From: Pigmentiphaga sp. H8
GTDB lineage: Bacteria > Pseudomonadota > Gammaproteobacteria > Burkholderiales > Burkholderiaceae_B
DNA length: 64,000 nucleotides
Direction: 5' to 3'
Assembly: GCF_003854895.1 (NCBI RefSeq)
Contig: NZ_CP033966.1
Location: 1,922,001 to 1,986,000 of the forward strand
Made by a program: the position numbers and the translations under genes. This document shows, piece after piece, positions 59,940 to 64,000 of this stretch; positions within the stretch are counted from its first letter, which is position 1; each line of letters begins with the position of its first letter. The notes beneath the pieces are model-generated. The model ran no database searches, was not told the DNA's origin, and saw only the letters and a list, made by a program, of their open reading frames with translations.

Positions 59940-60935
59940 ATGTCGACATCCGCCACCCCCGAAAATTGGACGCACAGCCACGTCTTCGACGAGGGCAACC
60001 CCCTGGCCGAACGCAATACCCGCTGGGCGGTCCTGCTTACCGCGACGATGATGGTGGTCGAGATCCTTGGCGGCTACGTCTTCAATTCGATGGCGTTGCT
60101 GGCCGACGGGTGGCACATGAGCTCGCACGCGCTGGCGCTCGGGCTGGCGGTGCTGGCGTACGGCGCGGCGCGGCGTTATGCCCATGACCGGCGCTTCGCT
60201 TTCGGAACCTGGAAGATCGAGGTGCTGGGCGGTTACACGAGCGCCTTGTTCTTGGCCGGGGTGGCCGCCCTGATGTTGTACGAATCCGTGGAGCGGCTGA
60301 TGGCTCCCACGCCCATCCATTACGATCAGGCGATCGCCATCGCGGCCGTCGGCCTGGCCATCAATCTCGCATGCGCCTGGCTGCTCAAGGACGGGCATCA
60401 CGGGCATGACCATGGCCACGATCACGACCATGGGCACGACCATGAGCACGGCCATGGACACGCGCACGGCAGCGACCTGAACCTGCGTTCCGCCTATCTG
60501 CACGTCGTTGCCGACGCCGCCACTTCCGTACTGGCCATCGTCGCCTTGTTCGGCGGCAAGCTCTGGGGCGCGGCCTGGCTGGATCCCGCCATGGGCATCG
60601 TCGGCGCCGGCCTGGTCGCGGTCTGGGCCTATGGCCTGCTGCGTGCCTCGGGCAAGGTTCTGCTCGACGCCGAAATGGATGCGCCGGTAGTGGCCGAGAT
60701 CCGAGAGGTGATCGAGGCCTGCCCGTTCAAGGCGACGATCACGGATCTCCACGTCTGGCGGGTGGGGAAGGGCAAGTACGCCTGCATCCTGGGGGTCGTG
60801 ACCGACACGCCGGCCACGCCTTCCCATTTCCGGGAGGCCTTGGCCATCCACGAGGAACTGGTCCACGTCACCGTGGAGGTCAACCGGGCACCCGCTGCGC
60901 CGCTCAGCGCACCAGGCACGGCTGCTTGTTGTTGA
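59940..60935 (+). CDS. dmeF: DmeF-type cation diffusion facilitator (Co/Ni efflux)
   Basis: The 331-residue transporter has six predicted membrane helices, with a cytoplasmic loop of alternating His-Asp/Gly (HHGHDHGHDHDHGHDH-type, about 160-180) and the CDF metal-site helices ALLADGWHMSSHALALG and HVVADAATSVLAIVALFG. The N-terminal HSHVF and the His-rich loop are typical of DmeF. It would export Co and Ni. ATG 59940 is preferred. Its last 32 bases overlap the convergent gudD stop. Confidence 0.93.
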   Translation: MSTSATPENWTHSHVFDEGNPLAERNTRWAVLLTATMMVVEILGGYVFNSMALLADGWHMSSHALALGLAVLAYGAARRYAHDRRFAFGTWKIEVLGGYTSALFLAGVAALMLYESVERLMAPTPIHYDQAIAIAAVGLAINLACAWLLKDGHHGHDHGHDHDHGHDHEHGHGHAHGSDLNLRSAYLHVVADAATSVLAIVALFGGKLWGAAWLDPAMGIVGAGLVAVWAYGLLRASGKVLLDAEMDAPVVAEIREVIEACPFKATITDLHVWRVGKGKYACILGVVTDTPATPSHFREALAIHEELVHVTVEVNRAPAAPLSAPGTAACC

Positions 60936-62253
60936 ATCGCCAGCCGGGAATCAGGTATTGCATGGCCATGGCGTCGTTGCGCGCGCCCAGGCCGCGCTGG
61001 TTGTAGAGCCGGTGCGCGCGCTCGACCGCGTCCATGTCGAGCGTGATGCCCAGTCCGGGAGCCTGAGGCAGTTCGATGCGGCCGTTGCGGATCTGCAGCG
61101 GGTCGCGCGTCAGGTGCTGGCCGTCCTGCCAGATCCAGTGCGTGTCGAGCGCGGTAACCCGGCCCGGCGCGGCCGCGCCGACGTGGGTGAACATCGCCAG
61201 CGAGACATCGAAGTGGTTGTTGGAATGCGAGCCCCAGGTCAGGCCGAATGCCTGGCAGGCCTGGGCCACGCGCACCGAGCCCTGCAGGGTCCAGAAGTGC
61301 GGATCGGCAAGGGGAATGTCGACCGATTGCAGTGACAGGGCATGCGCCATTTCCCGCCAGTCGGTGGCGACCATGTTGGTGGCCGTGGGCAGGCCGGTTG
61401 CGCGGCGGAATTCGGCCATGGTCTCGCGGCCGGAGTACGCGCCTTCGGCACCGCAGGGATCTTCGGCATAGGCCATCACGCCGTGCATGTCGCGGCACAG
61501 GCGGATGGCGTCCCGCAGCAGCCAGCCGCCGTTGGGGTCGAGGGTGATGCGGGCCCGGGGGAAGCGTTCGTGCAGGGCGCGGATGGCCTCGATCTCTTCT
61601 TCGCCGCGCAGCGCACCGCCCTTGAGCTTGAAGTCCTCGAAGCCGTAGCGCAGGTACGCGGCCTCGGCCAGCCTGACGATGGCCTCGGGCGTGAGCGCCT
61701 TTTCGTGCCGCAGGCGCAGCCAGTCGTCCTGTTCCTCCGGCGCGCTGTCGTAGGCAAGCGGGGTCCGCGTGCGGTCGCCCACGTAGAACAGGTAGCCCAG
61801 CATCTGCACCGACGTGCGCTGTATCCCTTCGCCCAGCAGCGCGGCCACCGGCACCTCCAGGTGCTGGCCCAGCAGGTCGAGCAGCGCCGACTCGATGGCC
61901 GTCACGGCATGGATGGCAATGCGCAGGTCGAAGGTCTGGTTCCCTCGGCCCGCATGGTCGCGGCCGGCGAAGGCGTTGCGCATCCGGTTGAGCGTGTCGG
62001 TGTAGCGGCCGATGGAACTGCCTACGATGAAGCCGCGCGCGTCTTCCAGCGTCGCGCGGATGTGCTCGCCGCCGGGGACTTCGCCCACGCCGGTATGGCC
62101 GGCGCTGTCCGTCAGGATGACCAGGTTGCGGGTGAAGTAGGGCGCATGGGCGCCGCTGAGGTTGAGCAGCATGGAGTCGCGGCCGGCCACGGGCACCACC
62201 CGCATGCGGGTGATGGTGGGCGTGTGTCCGGCGGGCGAGGAAGCAGCAGGCAT
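60904..62253 (-). CDS. gudD: glucarate dehydratase (enolase superfamily)
   Basis: The 449-residue enzyme makes 5-keto-4-deoxy-D-glucarate from D-glucarate. The enolase-superfamily core is visible: FKLKGGALRGEEEIEAI with the KxK base, DPNGGW with the first metal ligand, AYAEDPCGAEG with the second, TNMVATDW, and the catalytic-His/Asp segment GSHSNNHFDVSLAMFTHVGAA. It ends in NNKQPCLVR. The Bug-type receptor gene lies 22 bases upstream on the same strand, and a LacI regulator is divergent from that pair. Confidence 0.95.
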   Translation of the reverse strand: MPAASSPAGHTPTITRMRVVPVAGRDSMLLNLSGAHAPYFTRNLVILTDSAGHTGVGEVPGGEHIRATLEDARGFIVGSSIGRYTDTLNRMRNAFAGRDHAGRGNQTFDLRIAIHAVTAIESALLDLLGQHLEVPVAALLGEGIQRTSVQMLGYLFYVGDRTRTPLAYDSAPEEQDDWLRLRHEKALTPEAIVRLAEAAYLRYGFEDFKLKGGALRGEEEIEAIRALHERFPRARITLDPNGGWLLRDAIRLCRDMHGVMAYAEDPCGAEGAYSGRETMAEFRRATGLPTATNMVATDWREMAHALSLQSVDIPLADPHFWTLQGSVRVAQACQAFGLTWGSHSNNHFDVSLAMFTHVGAAAPGRVTALDTHWIWQDGQHLTRDPLQIRNGRIELPQAPGLGITLDMDAVERAHRLYNQRGLGARNDAMAMQYLIPGWRFNNKQPCLVR

Positions 62254-62275
62254 GATCGTTTCCGGCGTGGTCGCG

Positions 62276-63247
62276 TTACTGGATGGAGATGTTTCCGGTC
62301 TCGATCACTTCCTTCCAGCGCGTGCTTTCCTGCCGCTGGAAGCGCGTGAATTCGTCGCTCGAGTTCGCCACGACTTCCAGGCCGACGTCGGTGAAGGGCT
62401 TGCTGGCCGCGGGATCCCTGATGGCTTCCGTCAGCGCCGCCGATATCTGGTTGCGCAGGTCGGCCGGCAATCCCTTGGGCGCGACGATGGCCTGCCAGGA
62501 ATAGACCACCAGGCCGGGCACCGCGGCTTCGGCGAAGGTGGGCACGTCGGGCAGCACCCGCGAGCGGGTGTTGCCCGTGACGGCGATGGCCTTGAGCTTG
62601 CCGGCCTTGATGTGCGGCAGGACGGCGTTGACGTTCTGGAACGACATGTCGACCTGGTTGCCCAGCAGGTCGGCGATGGCGGGAGCGCCGCCCTTGTAGG
62701 GCACGTGCAGCCCCTTCGTGCCGGTTTTCTGCCAGAACAGCTCGGCGGTCAGGTGGTCGGACGAACCCGCGCCCGATGTGGCGAAACTGACGGCCCCCGG
62801 CCGGGACCGGAGCAGCGCGAGGACGTCCTGGACGTTGCCCACCTTGGGCGCCAGCGCGGGGCTGACCACCAGCACATTGGGGGCCTGCACCGCGACGGTG
62901 AGGTAGGTGAAGTCCTTGGCTGGGGCGTAGGGCAGGTCCTTCATCAGGTGTTCCGCGACGACCAGCGGCGCCAGCGACGTGACCATCAGCGTGTAGCCGT
63001 CCGGTGTCGCGCGGGCGACCTGCGCGGCGCCTATGGTGCCGGTGGCGCCGGCCTTGTTCTCGACCACGAAGGATTGCCTGAGCCGCTCCTGCAGCTTGTT
63101 GGCGACGGCGCGCGCCACCGAGTCCGTCGCGCCGCCCGGAGGGAAGGGGACCACCATCGTCACCGGCTTGTCGGGCCAGGCGTGAGCGCTGCCGGAGGCG
63201 GCCGCGAGGGCTATTCCGAGTATCCATGCACGTGCTTGGGCGTTCAT
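62276..63247 (-). CDS. tripartite tricarboxylate transporter substrate-binding protein (Bug family)
   Basis: The 323-residue periplasmic receptor has a signal peptide (cleavage after AHA, residue 23) followed by WPDKPVTMVVPFPPGGATDSVAR, the classic Bug N-terminus. Other blocks are VENKAGATGTIGA, HVPYKGGAPAIADLLG and GVYSWQAIVAP-like VYSWQAIVAPKGLPAD. Such proteins hand a carboxylate to a TctA/TctB permease; no permease is seen here, so it probably works with one elsewhere. Pairing with gudD suggests a glucarate-type ligand. ATG 63247 has GGAGACGAC in front. Confidence 0.92.
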   Translation of the reverse strand: MNAQARAWILGIALAAASGSAHAWPDKPVTMVVPFPPGGATDSVARAVANKLQERLRQSFVVENKAGATGTIGAAQVARATPDGYTLMVTSLAPLVVAEHLMKDLPYAPAKDFTYLTVAVQAPNVLVVSPALAPKVGNVQDVLALLRSRPGAVSFATSGAGSSDHLTAELFWQKTGTKGLHVPYKGGAPAIADLLGNQVDMSFQNVNAVLPHIKAGKLKAIAVTGNTRSRVLPDVPTFAEAAVPGLVVYSWQAIVAPKGLPADLRNQISAALTEAIRDPAASKPFTDVGLEVVANSSDEFTRFQRQESTRWKEVIETGNISIQ

Positions 63248-63271
63248 GTCGTCTCCATGTCTTTTTATGGA

Positions 63272-63285
63272 TGTTAACGTTACCA
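63272..63285. promoter_or_regulatory. LacI-type operator, copy 1
   Basis: TGTTAACGTTACCA differs from the perfect palindrome at 63314-63327 at one position. Central CG is characteristic of LacI/GalR operators. It lies 25 bases upstream of the Bug start. Confidence 0.75.
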
Positions 63286-63313
63286 ATCGCGGATATCAGC
63301 GTTGTCTGTGTTT

Positions 63314-63327
63314 TGTTAACGTTAACA
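63314..63327. promoter_or_regulatory. LacI-type operator, copy 2
   Basis: TGTTAACGTTAACA is a perfect 14-bp palindrome with the central CG typical of LacI-family operators. It is 42 bases from copy 1 centre to centre, close to four helical turns, so two repressor dimers or a loop could be accommodated. Confidence 0.8.
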
Positions 63328-63458
63328 TCCGGATGGGCAGAATGTATGATCACAGGCTGCCGGCGACCATAGGTGGAAACCCAGGCCGCGTCGGCCGCTA
63401 TCCGCCGGCCCGCCGGGTTAGCCTTCTGTCTCGTTCGCGTTGCTTTTCCCTCCCGCCG

Positions 63459-64000
63459 ATGTCTCCGTCCGACCGCAAGTCCGCCGCCGTACCCGCCCCG
63501 ACCGCCGAACGGAGCGGCGTGACCGTGCGTGAGGTGGCGAAGGCGGCCGGCGTCTCGATGATCACGGTGTCGCGCGCCATCAATACCCCGCAGCAGGTTT
63601 CCCCCGCCACGCTGGAGAAGGTCAATGCCGCCATCGCGGCGCTGGGCTATGTTCCCAACCTGATGGCGGGCGCGCTGCGGCTGTCGCGCAGCCATCTGGT
63701 GACGGCGCTCGTGCCGTCGGTGGCGGGATCCCTGTTCGCGGGCATGCTGGCGGCCTTGACCGAGTCGCTCGATGCCCGGGGCTACCAGCTCATGGTCGGG
63801 CAGAGCGGCTACGACGTGCCGCGCGAGGACGCGCTGCTGCGGGCCATCATCGGCCGCCGCCCCGACGGCATTGTGCTGACCGGCGTGATGCACTCGCCGC
63901 AGGGGCGCCAGTTGCTCCAGGCATCCGGCATCCCCGTGGTCGAGACCTGGGACACCACGGCCACGCCCATCGACATGCTGCTGAGCGTGTCGCACGAAGA
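63459..64000 (+). CDS. LacI-family transcriptional regulator (3' end outside window)
   Basis: The frame is open from ATG 63459 to the end of the window (about 180 residues), so the gene is truncated only by the window edge. The N-terminal HTH is at about residues 22-45 (VTVREVAKAAGVSMITVSRAIN), followed by the hinge helix YVPNLMAGALR and the periplasmic-binding-like domain start VTALVPSVAGSLFAGMLAALTES. It is divergent from the Bug-gudD pair, with two LacI-type palindromes between, so it is the likely repressor of those genes. The effector may be glucarate or a related sugar acid. Confidence 0.92.
   Translation, partial: MSPSDRKSAAVPAPTAERSGVTVREVAKAAGVSMITVSRAINTPQQVSPATLEKVNAAIAALGYVPNLMAGALRLSRSHLVTALVPSVAGSLFAGMLAALTESLDARGYQLMVGQSGYDVPREDALLRAIIGRRPDGIVLTGVMHSPQGRQLLQASGIPVVETWDTTATPIDMLLSVSHE

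Noticed and set aside
60415..60475. Tandem His/Asp/Gly codons as a possible DNA repeat
   Set aside because: They encode the metal-binding loop of the DmeF transporter and are explained by protein function.
1..64000. tRNA, rRNA, CRISPR, prophage or transposase genes
   Set aside because: I looked for cloverleaf-type segments, regularly spaced repeats, integrases and transposases and saw none that could be supported.

Overview
The window is GC-rich (about two thirds G+C) and densely packed, with genes on both strands. The gene set points to a betaproteobacterium of the Alcaligenaceae, most likely Bordetella or a close relative such as Achromobacter. This rests on a BpH3-like H-NS protein with the TWTGRGKPPRW motif, a Bug-type tripartite tricarboxylate receptor, a BPSS1780-family membrane protein, an extended second IF-1 next to a cold-shock gene, and an LpxO-type hydroxylase. 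No rRNA, tRNA, CRISPR array, prophage or transposase was seen; most of the window is chromosomal core sequence with a few accessory islets.

Layout. 1-3925: tail of a LysR regulator, an AmiD-like lipoprotein amidase, upp, a quinone oxidoreductase and an LpxO-like hydroxylase. 3976-8978: an accessory catabolic islet with an MFS transporter and a GntR/FCD regulator, divergent from a Rieske oxygenase and a glutamine-synthetase-like ligase. 9012-12718: fbp and pepN. 12861-17446: a DUF4136 lipoprotein, a TetR repressor, a DUF486 membrane protein, an H-NS protein, YaeQ and cfa. 17523-24858: a zinc metallopeptidase and a complete acrAB-oprM-type efflux operon. 25000-33399: a 63-aa orphan, then a minus-strand run leuS-lptE-holA-proA-hemJ-RNA methyltransferase. 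33581-44834: uvrD/pcrA, infA2, cspA, a membrane protein, thrB, a LOG-family protein, polA, an S4 protein, trpS and a YciO/Sua5 protein. 44899-48800: an M50 protease, dapA, bamC and an MBL hydrolase. 48899-52615: a small lipoprotein, an ArsR regulator, and a two-component system with an exported GlcG/HbpS-like protein. 52638-59578: roxA, an FKBP isomerase, an exported phosphoesterase-like protein, mutS, nat and a DUF1232 protein. 59595-64000: dmeR/dmeF metal efflux, gudD with a Bug receptor, and the start of a divergent LacI regulator.

Links between genes. The TetR repressor at 13560-14204 probably controls the efflux operon 4.5 kb away. Its own promoter region and the efflux promoter each carry a 28-bp inverted repeat of the same 12-4-12 design. 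The GntR islet has two TGGATCCA palindromes in its divergent promoter region, one of them inside a -35/-10 spacer. The LacI/gudD intergenic region has two near-identical palindromes 42 bp apart, and dmeR/dmeF share a TACTGGGG-type site.

The most attractive candidates for under-described biology are the Rieske plus gamma-glutamyl-ligase islet and the FixL/FixJ-like two-component system coupled to a secreted GlcG/HbpS-like protein. A four-copy intergenic repeat family (29.9-48.0 kb) and a head-to-head start-codon overlap between polA and a LOG-family gene also deserve attention.
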